A stretch of 64,000 nucleotides of DNA, taken from Lysobacter sp. FW306-1B-D06B (lineage in GTDB: Bacteria > Pseudomonadota > Gammaproteobacteria > Xanthomonadales > Xanthomonadaceae). Below the pieces are notes generated by a model. The model saw only the letters and a list, made by a program, of their open reading frames with translations, did not search any database and was not told the origin of the DNA. Location of the stretch: the NCBI RefSeq assembly GCF_038446665.1, contig NZ_CP151802.1:3224001-3288000 (forward strand), read 5' to 3'. A program made the position numbers and the translations under genes. Positions 26,557 to 35,026 of this stretch are shown here, one piece after another (the stretch's first letter is position 1; each line of letters opens with the position of its first letter).

Positions 26557-26632
26557 GGCGGCTCCGGCGGCATGGACGTCAATGGTCCCGGCCGGCTGGG
26601 CCGGGGTCCGCGCGGGGCGGACAGACAGAATC

Positions 26633-27511
26633 CTAGCGCGGAGTGGCCGGGGCGCCAGCGGGGTCGGCGGGCGCCGGCACCGGGGCGGCGAACAGGGCCC
26701 GGTACTCCGGGGCGATGTGCGGCAGGAGGATCTCCACCGGCACTTCGACGGTCTGCGTGCCGTCCGAATACGGCCCCACCTGGTACGGAGCGAAGACGAA
26801 ACGCAGCCCGCCCAGGCGCCCGTCCGGCGAGGCCATCGGCTCGAACAGGGCGAAGTCCGCCGGGTCCGGCTGGGTGCCGTCGTCGATCATCCGCGAGGCG
26901 TTCTTCACCACCTCCGCCCGCTCCTCCGGCGGCAGGTCGTCGGCGTCCACGCGCTGGGAGAGCGCGGCGTGCAGCTGCTCGCGGACGTAGTCGGAGATGG
27001 CGCTCCAGCCGGCGGGCGTGGGGATCAGCTGCTGCGCGCCCAGCATGCGGTTCTGCTTGGGCAGCCAGACGAAGCGCGCGATCAGCGGCGCGCCGTGCGC
27101 ACCGCCGGTGTAGCTGCTGCCGTCGGCGGCGATGGCGACCACCTCGGGCGTGTGCATCAGCTCGGTGAAGCTCAGCGACAGGTCATAGGGCGCGCTGGTC
27201 GCCCCGCCGGGCTGGGCGCGCGCCTTGGCCGCTTCGATCAGATCCTCGCGCGCGGCATCGGCGTACTTCTTCAGTTCCACCGCCAGGCCCGGGTACTGCT
27301 CGGCCGGCACCTGGTAGCTGATGCCGATGATGTAGTCCGACGTGGTTTCGGAAACGTCCTGCAGCGTCACGCCGGGCGCGGCGCCGGCCGGCTCGCCGGG
27401 AACCGCGGGCGCGGTACCGGGCGCGGTGGCGATGGGGGCGGCGGGTTCGGGGTCTCGCTTGCACGCGGACAGCGCCGCGGCCAGTGCAAACAGCAGGAGC
27501 AATCGCTTCAT
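26633..27511 (-). CDS. Lipoprotein with DUF3298/DUF4163-like domain
   Basis: 292 residues with a lipoprotein signal: MKRLLLLFALAAALSACK, where the LSAC lipobox places Cys17 as the lipidated residue. A Pro/Ala-rich linker (about 20-48) leads to a domain with ISYQVPAEQYPGL, SSYTGGAHGA (the usual GGAHG motif of DUF3298) and MRR-type strands. Related domains occur in RsiV-like and periplasmic lysozyme-binding proteins. The C-terminus is again Pro/Ala-rich. Likely a periplasmic envelope protein of unknown role. Confidence 0.8.
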   Translation of the reverse strand: MKRLLLLFALAAALSACKRDPEPAAPIATAPGTAPAVPGEPAGAAPGVTLQDVSETTSDYIIGISYQVPAEQYPGLAVELKKYADAAREDLIEAAKARAQPGGATSAPYDLSLSFTELMHTPEVVAIAADGSSYTGGAHGAPLIARFVWLPKQNRMLGAQQLIPTPAGWSAISDYVREQLHAALSQRVDADDLPPEERAEVVKNASRMIDDGTQPDPADFALFEPMASPDGRLGGLRFVFAPYQVGPYSDGTQTVEVPVEILLPHIAPEYRALFAAPVPAPADPAGAPATPR

Positions 27512-27593
27512 GGTCAGTCCCTTGGCATGAGCGGCAGGTTAGCGGCGATGGCGTGATGCCCGAATCACGTTGCGCTAACGATCGCCGTGCCCG

Positions 27594-28346
27594 TCACCAG
27601 GCGTCGCGGTGCGGCATCAGGCCCTTGAGTTCGGCGTCGGTGAGGTTGCGCCACTGGCCGGGCTTGAGGTGGCCCAGCTTGACGTTGCCGATGCGCACGC
27701 GCATCAGCTGCTTCACGCGCATGCCGAAGTGCGCCGCCATCAGGCGGATCTGCCGATTCAAGCCCTGCACCAAAACGATGCGGAAGCCGAACTTGTTGAG
27801 CCGTCCGGTCTTGCACGGCAGCGTGGTCTGGCCGTGCACCGGCACGCCGCGCGCCATGCCGCGCAGGAATTCATCGGTGACGGCATGGTTCACCGCCACC
27901 AGGTATTCCTTTTCCAGCTTGTTCTCGGCGCGCAGGATCTCGTTGACGATGTCGCCGTTGCTGGTGAGCAGGATCAGTCCTTCCGAATCCTTGTCCAGCC
28001 GCCCGATCGGGAAGATGCGGCGGTCGTGGCCGACGAAGTCGACGATGTTGCCCTTCACCGTGGACTCGGTCGTGCAGGTGATGCCGACCGGTTTGTTGAG
28101 CGCGATGTAGACGTGCTGGCGCTTGCCCTTGGCGACGGTGCGGACCTTGAGCGGCTGGCCGTCGACCAGCACCTCGTCGCCCTCGCCCACTTCCGCGCCG
28201 ACGCGGGCCCGCAGGCCGTTGACCGTGACCCGGCCTTCGGCGATCAGGCCGTCGGCCTCGCGACGCGAGCAGAAGCCGGTGTCGCTGATGTGCTTGTTCA
28301 GCCTGCGGCTGCCGGAGGAAGGGGTTTCCATTGGAATCAGATACAT
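27594..28346 (-). CDS. rluF: 23S rRNA pseudouridine synthase RluF-like
   Basis: 250 residues from ATG 28346, chosen over the internal ATG 28331 because GAAGG lies just upstream. An N-terminal S4 RNA-binding domain (RLNKHISDTGFCSRREAD, about residues 13-75) precedes the catalytic RsuA/RluB-E-F domain. The catalytic aspartate is in GRLDKDSEGLILLT. VQGLNRQIRLMAAHFGMRVKQLMR matches RluF more closely than RluB/E. It modifies U2604 of 23S rRNA in E. coli. No partner genes are adjacent. Confidence 0.9.
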   Translation of the reverse strand: MYLIPMETPSSGSRRLNKHISDTGFCSRREADGLIAEGRVTVNGLRARVGAEVGEGDEVLVDGQPLKVRTVAKGKRQHVYIALNKPVGITCTTESTVKGNIVDFVGHDRRIFPIGRLDKDSEGLILLTSNGDIVNEILRAENKLEKEYLVAVNHAVTDEFLRGMARGVPVHGQTTLPCKTGRLNKFGFRIVLVQGLNRQIRLMAAHFGMRVKQLMRVRIGNVKLGHLKPGQWRNLTDAELKGLMPHRDAW

Positions 28347-29014
28347 GGCACGCGCCTTCGCCGCCTCATGCGGCCCGGCCGTGCGTGCGGGGGGACAGGG
28401 GTCGGCATTGTACGTCCGTCGGCGCCTGTCAGGCCGGGGGCGCCCCCAAGTCGCGGGTGCCGCCTGGCTTCGGCCCGGCCACGACCCAGCGTTTATCGGC
28501 CAGCGGCGGACACCTATCTCCCCAGCTTGGCGGAAAACTCGGCGACGACTTCGGCGCCTGTTTGGATGGCGGTTTGGCCCCACTTCGGTGGGGAGCATTT
28601 TCTCAGCGCGAAGGAAAGTCCGTTCCGTGTCGAAGGCTTTCCCGGCATGGCGACGTGCGATCGCATGACGACGTGATCGCGGCGGCGCAACGCAGAGTTG
28701 CCGCAACAATGAGTTGATCTGGGGTGCATTTCCGTTCGGTGTGACGCTTGCTTCGTGTCCGATGCACGAAGTTCGCATCATCGAGCAATGCTTCGTGTCA
28801 GAAATCCCCTACACGTGATTGCGATGAAATCCGAGGACCTGATCGCGATCGACGATTGCGGTGAAATTTGCGCATGCCTTCGGGGGCGCGACTTGCGTAC
28901 GTTTGCACACAGGAAGGCTGGGCACGGTCGCGATTCTTCGTGTGGTGCCCGGCAGTTTGCACCGGTTTACGGGTGCCGTTCAGCGCACCGCGTCCAAGCA
29001 CAGGAAGGCATTAC
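28347..29014. other. 668-base region without a recognised gene, left border of T6SS island
   Basis: I see no convincing gene. Base composition falls from the GC-rich background toward a more even mix from about 28,600 onward. A CCCCAC-TTCG-GTGGGG hairpin with a stable UUCG tetraloop sits at 28578-28593. The segment 28,600-29,000 may hold the promoter of the truncated vgrG; short frames there show no family signal. Confidence 0.5.
28578..28593. terminator. UUCG-tetraloop hairpin
   Basis: Perfect six-base stem CCCCAC/GTGGGG closed by TTCG, followed by AGCATTTTC on the plus strand. The T tract is short and no plus-strand gene ends nearby, so it may be a remnant terminator or part of a small RNA. 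Confidence 0.4.
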
Positions 29015-29662
29015 GTGGCACATCTTTCCGACCTGCATTTCACCCTGGTTGTCTCGAGTGAGCTGTCTCTCGACGTCGTCCGCTTCGATCTCGAAGAAGG
29101 CATTTCACAGCCCTTCCGATTGGAACTGGACCTGTCCAGCTTCAATGACACCATCGATGCCAACGCATTACTGGACCGCGAGGCGACCTTCACCATCGAG
29201 CGTGACGGCGTCGTCGAACGCACTGTGGTTGGCATCGTTACGGCCTTCGAACAGTGTGAAGCTGGCTTCCACCGCACCCGCTACCGCGCCGTCGTCGAAT
29301 CGCCACTCGCGCGGCTAACCCTTCGACACAACAGCCGCATCTTCCAGCAAGTCAATGCCACGGAAGTACTGGAGACGCTGCTCAAGGAAGGCGCGGTCGT
29401 CGGCACCCGAACGGCTTACTTCGCCACGCACGAGCCCCGCGAATACTGCGTTCAATACCGCGAGGCAGACGCGACCTTCTTCCTCCGGCTGGCAACCGAG
29501 GAAGGCATCGTCTACTGGCACGAAGTCAGCGACGGTCACAACACGCTGGTGCTCAGCGACAAGATAGGCAGTGCACCGACCCTACCCGGGCATTCGCCCG
29601 TTCTCTATCAGCCTGCCCCGGCAGGCGACGCCCCTGGCCCGCACCTGTCGCGCTTCGCCTAA
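29015..29662 (+). pseudogene. Truncated VgrG (N-terminal gp27-like part only)
   Basis: 215 residues with GTG start and an upstream AGGAAGG. It begins VAHLSDLHFTLVVSSELSLDVVRFDLEEGISQPF, a standard VgrG/TssI opening. RNSRIFQQVN-like text and FFLRLATEEGIVYWHE near residue 165 match the gp27-like domain. Full VgrG proteins exceed 600 residues; here a stop follows HLSRFA, before the gp5/OB fold and beta-helix spike. It cannot form a functional trimeric spike. The downstream reading frame probably abuts the deletion point. Confidence 0.85.
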
Positions 29663-29682
29663 CCTCGTGCAACACCTCCGGG

Positions 29683-31515
29683 ATGATTGATGACGGTGAT
29701 GACAAGCTTGCCTGGCTGGGAGAGCGCCGCGTCGAGGTCAGCGCCGCGCTCGCCGCCGGCGACACCGCCGCGGCGAACCGCGCCGCTGACAAAGCCGATA
29801 CTCGTATCGGCTGGAAAACGGACGACACGCTGGCATGCCTGTCCATGGAAGCCGGTGATGGTCGGGCGTTGCGCTTCTTCATCCAGCGCGTCAAACGCGC
29901 ACAGCCTGCGCACGTCGTGCCGCGCTTCCCTTGCCAGCTGAAGGAATGGGCCGAGGATATCCAGCGACCGGACCTGTTGCAGATAGCACAGGAGGAGGGC
30001 GTTATCGGTTACGACAACGCAGTGCCCTATGACCACGATAGCGGGGATCGCTATTGGCCCGGCGCTGCCAGGAGGTTTGACCCTCTCACTCGCCGCTACA
30101 TGCTGCACGGAGCCCCGCCCTATCTGCCACCCGAGTACTTCCACCTTCAGGACCCGAGCAACGACACGGACATGAACGAAACCAAGTCAACCGAATCCTT
30201 GCAGACGCTGGACATCATCAGCGTGGGTCTGTCGGTGGAGGTGCTGCGCCAGGGCAAGGTCTGGGACGCGGTCAAATCCGCACCCGATTTCCACAGCAGC
30301 GCGCTTCCCCCAAACGACTCACCGCTTTGGAAGTTCGCGGATGACTTCTACACGACGGATAAACGGGAAGCCGACGCGTTGGAACTGGTACTGCGGGACA
30401 TGATCGAGGTCTGGCCAATTCCAGCCGTACTGGTCATTGATGAGGACGCCATCCAATTCGCCGACACGCCGGAACAGAAGAAGTTCTATGACAGGGTGTA
30501 TCTCAGCCGCCTATGCCAGCCGGCGGGAATGGCCTGGAGCGCGATCAACCAGCTCGGCACCGTCTACAGCGATACGCCCGAGGACGTGGTCGAGCGCATC
30601 TTCCGTACCTTCGAGCGTTACCCGGACATGCCGGCCCTGCTGGTTTTCACGAGAAGTCTGGCACGCCAAAGCAACGCCAACCGCAAGCCGGATGGCCCGA
30701 TGGAGACGTTCGCCGCAATGATCGTGGCCCGCCCCGAGCGCGTCGAATGGCTGCGCCCGTTCACGCGCTACGCTTGGGATTCGGACGACAAGAAGGACAT
30801 ATATCCGGGCTGGGGTGGCTGGAAGAAGCTTCCGCCGCAGCCGTTCAAGCCCACCGCGTTCCTGCCGGAACCGTGGTCGCCGAAACTGTTCGCCCAGTGG
30901 GACGCCATGCACACGCTGGCGAAGCTGCATCGCGGGGTCACCGTCAAACTGACAGATCAGGACGATGCGCCGCTCAAGCGAAAGGCGCAGGACGCTGCAA
31001 TGCAGACGGGGTGGCAACAAGCGATGGGGACCGTGGCTCCCTCACGCGTCTTCTTCGATGGCGGCCGACCGGGGATCGGTATGGCTCGGCTTGCGCCCGC
31101 CCTTGCGGCGGCGCAGTCCGACCTGGATCTGGTCGACCCGAAGGAAGGCATCGACCTGGCGTCGCGCCTGGGCGACACAGGCGCCGCTTCGCCGTTTGTG
31201 ATGCTGACGCTGGCCGCCATGGCCACCGCCGAAACCCGTCAACCCAGCGCAGTCGTCCCGCTGCGCCGCAAAGATGAAGCCTCGTTCTTCCTGCTGACAC
31301 CGTCGGATTCCACCACTGCACCGGACTTCACCCCCAAGTTACGGCCGCAGCAGGCGCAAGGCCCCGATGTCCCTACCACCTTCGTCGCTCCCGAGCCGCC
31401 GCGATCGTATGCACCTCCGAGTGTCTTCGAGAACGAACGCCGGGTTCCCGGAGAACCCTCACCCATCGACCGCATCATCGCCAGCCTGCCGCCTGCACCG
31501 GGGGAGGACGCCTGA
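29683..31515 (+). CDS. Tla3-like type VI lipase adaptor (DUF2875) with a foreign N-terminus
   Basis: 610 residues. From about residue 175 on it matches the DUF2875/Tla3 pattern: LDIISVGLSVEVLRQGKVWDAV, the arginine-rich VARPERVEWLRPFTRYAWDSD near 350, GWGGWKKLPPQPFKPTAFLPEPW near 375, and a Pro-rich C-terminus. Tla3 in Pseudomonas recruits the lipase effector Tle3 to VgrG. The first roughly 165 residues lack the expected membrane anchor. They look like the C-terminal part of another protein, perhaps the missing effector, joined in frame by deletion. A native adaptor start could be ATG 30172. GC content is lower than in flanking genes. Confidence 0.7.
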   Translation: MIDDGDDKLAWLGERRVEVSAALAAGDTAAANRAADKADTRIGWKTDDTLACLSMEAGDGRALRFFIQRVKRAQPAHVVPRFPCQLKEWAEDIQRPDLLQIAQEEGVIGYDNAVPYDHDSGDRYWPGAARRFDPLTRRYMLHGAPPYLPPEYFHLQDPSNDTDMNETKSTESLQTLDIISVGLSVEVLRQGKVWDAVKSAPDFHSSALPPNDSPLWKFADDFYTTDKREADALELVLRDMIEVWPIPAVLVIDEDAIQFADTPEQKKFYDRVYLSRLCQPAGMAWSAINQLGTVYSDTPEDVVERIFRTFERYPDMPALLVFTRSLARQSNANRKPDGPMETFAAMIVARPERVEWLRPFTRYAWDSDDKKDIYPGWGGWKKLPPQPFKPTAFLPEPWSPKLFAQWDAMHTLAKLHRGVTVKLTDQDDAPLKRKAQDAAMQTGWQQAMGTVAPSRVFFDGGRPGIGMARLAPALAAAQSDLDLVDPKEGIDLASRLGDTGAASPFVMLTLAAMATAETRQPSAVVPLRRKDEASFFLLTPSDSTTAPDFTPKLRPQQAQGPDVPTTFVAPEPPRSYAPPSVFENERRVPGEPSPIDRIIASLPPAPGEDA

Positions 31516-31598
31516 TGGGCTTTGCTCATGCGACGTGTGCAGTTGGCGCAGTTCGTATTAGCGCTGGCCATTGGGCATGGAATGGGAGGGTTTGACAC

Positions 31599-31868
31599 AT
31601 GGCCCGCTACTACATCGTCGTGGGAGACACGACCACGGTCGGTGGTGAAGTCCTGCAAGGCCATACCGAGATCCTGATTCAAGGCCTGGCCCAGGTGTTT
31701 GTCGGTGATCTGGTTCGCTGCGGCCAATGCGGCACTACTCAGGTCGCCACCGGTAGCTCTGGCTTCGTAGACGACCGTGGCCGTCACGCCGCTTTGGACG
31801 CTGATGCGCTTGCCTGTGGTCATCAACTGGTTTCCATCCGGCAGCGCCATTCCAGTGAATCCGGTTGA
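31599..31868 (+). CDS. PAAR-domain protein (T6SS spike tip)
   Basis: 89 residues. The PAAR pattern is clear: MARYYIVVGDTTTVGGEVLQG, then GLAQVFVGDLVRCGQCG and the C-terminal ACGHQLVS. Cys and His residues suited for zinc binding at the cone tip are present. It would sharpen the VgrG spike and carry effectors. The plus-strand reading is preferred over the antisense frame 31239-31850, which has no family signal. With vgrG truncated upstream it is probably an orphan. Confidence 0.85.
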   Translation: MARYYIVVGDTTTVGGEVLQGHTEILIQGLAQVFVGDLVRCGQCGTTQVATGSSGFVDDRGRHAALDADALACGHQLVSIRQRHSSESG

Positions 31869-31903
31869 AGGCCGGGCTAGATGGATGAATTAGGCGCCTT
31901 TAC

Positions 31904-32407
31904 CTACTCGTTCGGCCGATGCCCGTAGCTGAGCACGCGAGTGATTTTCCACAGCCCATTGCGTTGTTCCCAGACGATGACGAAGTCGGCCATCCCTTCG
32001 CACTTGCCGCTATCGAAGTGGCAGAAGCGATGTGACCCCTGTTCGATGGCGCCGTAATCCTTGATCGGGAACACCTTCAAGGTTCCCGGCACGAGTTCGC
32101 GGCGGAACTTCCCGCACACATGCTTTGCGGTGTTCTGGAGCATTTCCGTCCGCGACCGGGTGACGCCGCCGGTGTCGTGATAGAACTCGGCGTCCGACGC
32201 GAAGTAGCCGGCATGCCGGTCCAGCTGCGCGGGGTTGCTGCAGGTGTTGAACGCGTCGAAGACCGCGGCGTCGAGTGCGGCCACGGTGTCTTCCAAGGAA
32301 CCGCCCGGTTGCGTGGCAGCTTGATCGTCACTGCTTCCCGCCGCGGCCGCACTCGTCATGGCCACGGCCACCAGTGCGGCGGCGATCACTGACATGAACG
32401 TCTTCAT
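31904..32407 (-). CDS. Secreted NTF2-like (DUF4440-type) protein
   Basis: 167 residues from ATG 32407; the longer frame upstream has no start signal. A Sec signal peptide MKTFMSVIAAALVAVAMTSAAAA is cleaved at about residue 23. The mature part follows the SnoaL/NTF2 pattern: a helix with LDAAVFDAFNTCSNPAQLDRHAGYFASDAEFYHDTGG, and strands ending VIVWEQRNGLWKITRVLSYGH. The likely role is ligand binding or a small periplasmic enzyme; it cannot be defined further. The next gene upstream also begins with a KTF-type N-terminus but is not homologous. Confidence 0.8.
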   Translation of the reverse strand: MKTFMSVIAAALVAVAMTSAAAAGSSDDQAATQPGGSLEDTVAALDAAVFDAFNTCSNPAQLDRHAGYFASDAEFYHDTGGVTRSRTEMLQNTAKHVCGKFRRELVPGTLKVFPIKDYGAIEQGSHRFCHFDSGKCEGMADFVIVWEQRNGLWKITRVLSYGHRPNE

Positions 32408-32477
32408 GCTTACGTATCCCTGTATTCGATCGATCTTGGTGGTGTCCAACCCTGGAATGCGCGCAGTGGGCCCGGGC

Positions 32478-32696
32478 TTACGCGGGGACCGGCCGCGGGC
32501 GCCAGCCCAGAACACGGGCCGGCAGCGTCAGCAGCGCATGCAACAAGGCGAACATCGCGGAGAACGTGATGCCGAGCAGCCGAAAAGGCAGGCAAACCAG
32601 CCACACCAGCGGCCACAGCACCAAGGCCAGCAGCGCGAGGGGCCAGCACAGCACCAGCAACAGGCACCAGGCCAGCAGGGCGATGAAGGTCTTCAC
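32478..32696 (-). CDS. Small membrane protein, 72 residues
   Basis: GTG start at 32696. It is nearly all hydrophobic (KTFIALLAWCLLLVLCWPL, then two more helical stretches) and ends in LGWRPRPVPA. There are about three membrane segments with conserved-looking Trp and Pro residues. Proteins of this type are common in Xanthomonadaceae, but no function is known to me. A longer frame start at 32837 is less likely because the added residues are Cys/Pro-rich and lack a ribosome site. Confidence 0.65.
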   Translation of the reverse strand: MKTFIALLAWCLLLVLCWPLALLALVLWPLVWLVCLPFRLLGITFSAMFALLHALLTLPARVLGWRPRPVPA

Positions 32697-33035
32697 GTTC
32701 GACTCGCAGGGCGATGCCGGACATCCGGCGCAGGTCAGGCTGCGAGCGTCCGGTACCGGCTGGCAACCGTCATGCGACGAATCGGGGAATGGGCCGACGG
32801 AACCGGGAATGTGGCGATGGCCGGCGAACTCAATCACGGTGCTGGGCCTGGACCGAACCGCATGTCGGCTGTGCCCGACATGAGCGTTGCCACCGACCGG
32901 CCCCTACCCTCGCCCTGTCCGCCATCGGCCAATGGCGGTCATGGGTCGCGATCGGTCTTCATTTGCTTTTAACCATTGCGGGCGCCGAATCGCTCCGGGT
33001 ACGACCTCTCCACAGCGTCGCTTGGGAGCCAACTC
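32697..33035. other. Divergent intergenic region between small membrane protein and DUF3604 gene
   Basis: No gene recognised in these 339 bases. The right-hand end contains TTGGGAGCC, the ribosome site for the DUF3604 gene, and an AT-richer stretch (about 32958-32985) that could hold its promoter. No clear -35/-10 pair or palindrome was found. Confidence 0.4.
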
Positions 33036-34967
33036 ATGGCCTGCTTGAACGGTCTGCGCGTTTCGGCGCTGGCACTGACGCTTGCGGCCTGCAGCCAAGG
33101 CGAGGGCGAACGCGAAACGGCCACCACTGCGGCGTCGCCCCCTGCGGTCGCGGAACAAGCGCCTGCCCAGGGCTACCCGACCCGTGTGTACTTCGGGGAC
33201 ACGCATCTGCATACCGCGATGTCGATGGATGCCGGGGCATTCGGCAATCGTCTGGGCATCGAGGATGCGTACCGCTTCGCCCGCGGCGAAGAGGTGATGG
33301 CCTCCAGCGGACACAAGGCCAAGCTGTCGCGGCCGCTCGATTTCCTCGTGGTGGCCGATCATTCCGACGGCATGGGCTTCTTCCCCGATCTGTACGCCGG
33401 AAAGCCGGAACTGCTGGCCGACCCGACCGGCAAGAAGTGGTACGACATGATCAAGGGAGGCCAGGGCAACGCGGCGGCATTGGACATCATCGACCAGTTC
33501 TCGCGCGGGACGTTTCCCGAGGCGCTGATGTATTCCCCCGGCACGCCCGCTTATGGCGCCGCGTGGAAGGCCACGATCGACGGCGCCGAGAAATACAACG
33601 AGCCGGGAAAGTTCACCGCCTTCATCGGCTACGAATGGACCTCGCAGGTGCCGCCGGGCAACAACCTGCACCGTGTCGTCATCTTCCGCGACAACGGCGA
33701 CAAGGCAGGACAGGTGGAACCCTTCACGACGTATCCGCCTGCCGGCAGCACCACGCCGGAAGACCTGTGGAAGGTGCTGCAGGCCTATCAGGACAAGACC
33801 GGTGGGCAGGTGTTGGCGATCGCCCATAACGGCAACCTGTCCAACGGCATGATGTTCCCGTGGGACGTCAACCCGGCGAGCAAGCAGCCATTGACCAAAG
33901 AGTACGCACAGACCCGCATCCGTTGGGAGCCGCTGTACGAAGCCACGCAGATGAAAGGCGACGGTGAATCGCACCCCGCGCTGTCGACCAACGACGAGAT
34001 GTCGGGCTTCGAGATCTGGGACAAGGGCAACCTCAACCTGAGCGAGGCGAAAAAGCCCGCGATGCTGCAGGGCGAGTATGTACGCACGGCGCTGCAGACC
34101 GGCTTGCAACTGGAACAGAAGCTGGGAGTGAACCCGTACAAGTTCGGGCTGATCGGATCGACCGACTCGCACACCTCGCTCAGCACCGCCGATGACAACA
34201 ACTTCTGGGGCAAGACCACGCCCAGCGAACCGGCGCCGAAACGGTTCGAGCATCCCTTCATGAAGACCGCGGTCGCGACGATTCCGGGTTGGGAGCAGAC
34301 CGCCTCCGGCTACGCCGCGGTCTGGGCGACGGAGAACACCCGCACCGCGCTTTGGGACGCGATGAAGCGCAAGGAAACCTACGCCACCACCGGGCCACGC
34401 ATGACCGTGCGCTTCTTCGGCGGCTGGGATTTCGCCGACACCGACGTCAAGGCCGATCTGGTCAAGGCAGGCTACGAACGCGGCGTGCCCATGGGCGGCG
34501 ATCTGAAGGCCATGCAGGCCGGGCAATCGCCCACGTTCCTGGTGGCTGCGATGAAGGACCCCGAGGGCGGCAACCTCGACCGCGTCCAGATCGTGAAGGG
34601 CTGGATCGATGCGACAGGCGCTCGCCAAGAGAAGGTCTACGACGTGGCGTGGTCCGGTGACCGCAAGCCGGGCGCGGACGGCAAGCTGCCTGCGGTGGGC
34701 AACACCGTCGATCTCAAGACCGCCACCTACAGCAACAGCATCGGTGCGCCGCAACTTTCCGCGGCGTGGAAGGACCCGCAGTTCGATCCGCAACTGCGCG
34801 CGGTGTACTACGTGCGCGTGATCGAGATTCCGACGCCGCGCTGGACGGCGTACGACGCCGTCCGCTTCAACGTGACGATGCCCAAAGAGGTGAAGATGAT
34901 CACTCAGGAGCGCGCCTACACATCGCCTATCTGGTACACACCGGCCACGCAGGTAGCCAGCAGATGA
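33036..34967 (+). CDS. DUF3604-family lipoprotein, PHP-like metal site
   Basis: 643 residues from ATG 33036, chosen for its GGGAG site over an upstream in-frame ATG at 32976. The lipobox LTLAACSQ makes it an exported lipoprotein. A GDTHLHTAMSMDA motif starting near residue 54 and later VVADHSDGMGFF, IAHNGNLSNG and GLIGSTDSHTSLS give His and Asp residues arranged as in PHP-type phosphoesterases. The substrate is unknown. It is immediately followed by a terminator hairpin and then by a parvulin PPIase and a HupE-like protein, a grouping that suggests a shared pathway. Confidence 0.85.
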   Translation: MACLNGLRVSALALTLAACSQGEGERETATTAASPPAVAEQAPAQGYPTRVYFGDTHLHTAMSMDAGAFGNRLGIEDAYRFARGEEVMASSGHKAKLSRPLDFLVVADHSDGMGFFPDLYAGKPELLADPTGKKWYDMIKGGQGNAAALDIIDQFSRGTFPEALMYSPGTPAYGAAWKATIDGAEKYNEPGKFTAFIGYEWTSQVPPGNNLHRVVIFRDNGDKAGQVEPFTTYPPAGSTTPEDLWKVLQAYQDKTGGQVLAIAHNGNLSNGMMFPWDVNPASKQPLTKEYAQTRIRWEPLYEATQMKGDGESHPALSTNDEMSGFEIWDKGNLNLSEAKKPAMLQGEYVRTALQTGLQLEQKLGVNPYKFGLIGSTDSHTSLSTADDNNFWGKTTPSEPAPKRFEHPFMKTAVATIPGWEQTASGYAAVWATENTRTALWDAMKRKETYATTGPRMTVRFFGGWDFADTDVKADLVKAGYERGVPMGGDLKAMQAGQSPTFLVAAMKDPEGGNLDRVQIVKGWIDATGARQEKVYDVAWSGDRKPGADGKLPAVGNTVDLKTATYSNSIGAPQLSAAWKDPQFDPQLRAVYYVRVIEIPTPRWTAYDAVRFNVTMPKEVKMITQERAYTSPIWYTPATQVASR

Positions 34968-34974
34968 CATCAGG

Positions 34975-35001
34975 AAAAGGAGCGGTCCGCCGCTCCTTTT
35001 T
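34975..35001 (+). terminator. Perfect 11-bp terminator hairpin after the DUF3604 gene
   Basis: AAAAGGAGCGG (34975-34985), loop TCCG, CCGCTCCTTTT (34990-35000), then one more T. It lies between the DUF3604 stop and the PPIase start. It may act as an attenuator lowering expression of the two downstream membrane proteins. Confidence 0.88.
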
Positions 35002-35026
35002 CGTTGACGGCCTCGACGGACATCGC

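Noticed and set aside
31239..31850. Minus-strand frame opposite the PAAR gene
   Set aside because: It lacks any family signal and overlaps the PAAR frame and the end of the adaptor gene.
32883..33035. Upstream in-frame extension of the DUF3604 gene (ATG 32976)
   Set aside because: It adds a stretch before the lipoprotein signal and lacks a ribosome site, whereas ATG 33036 has one.
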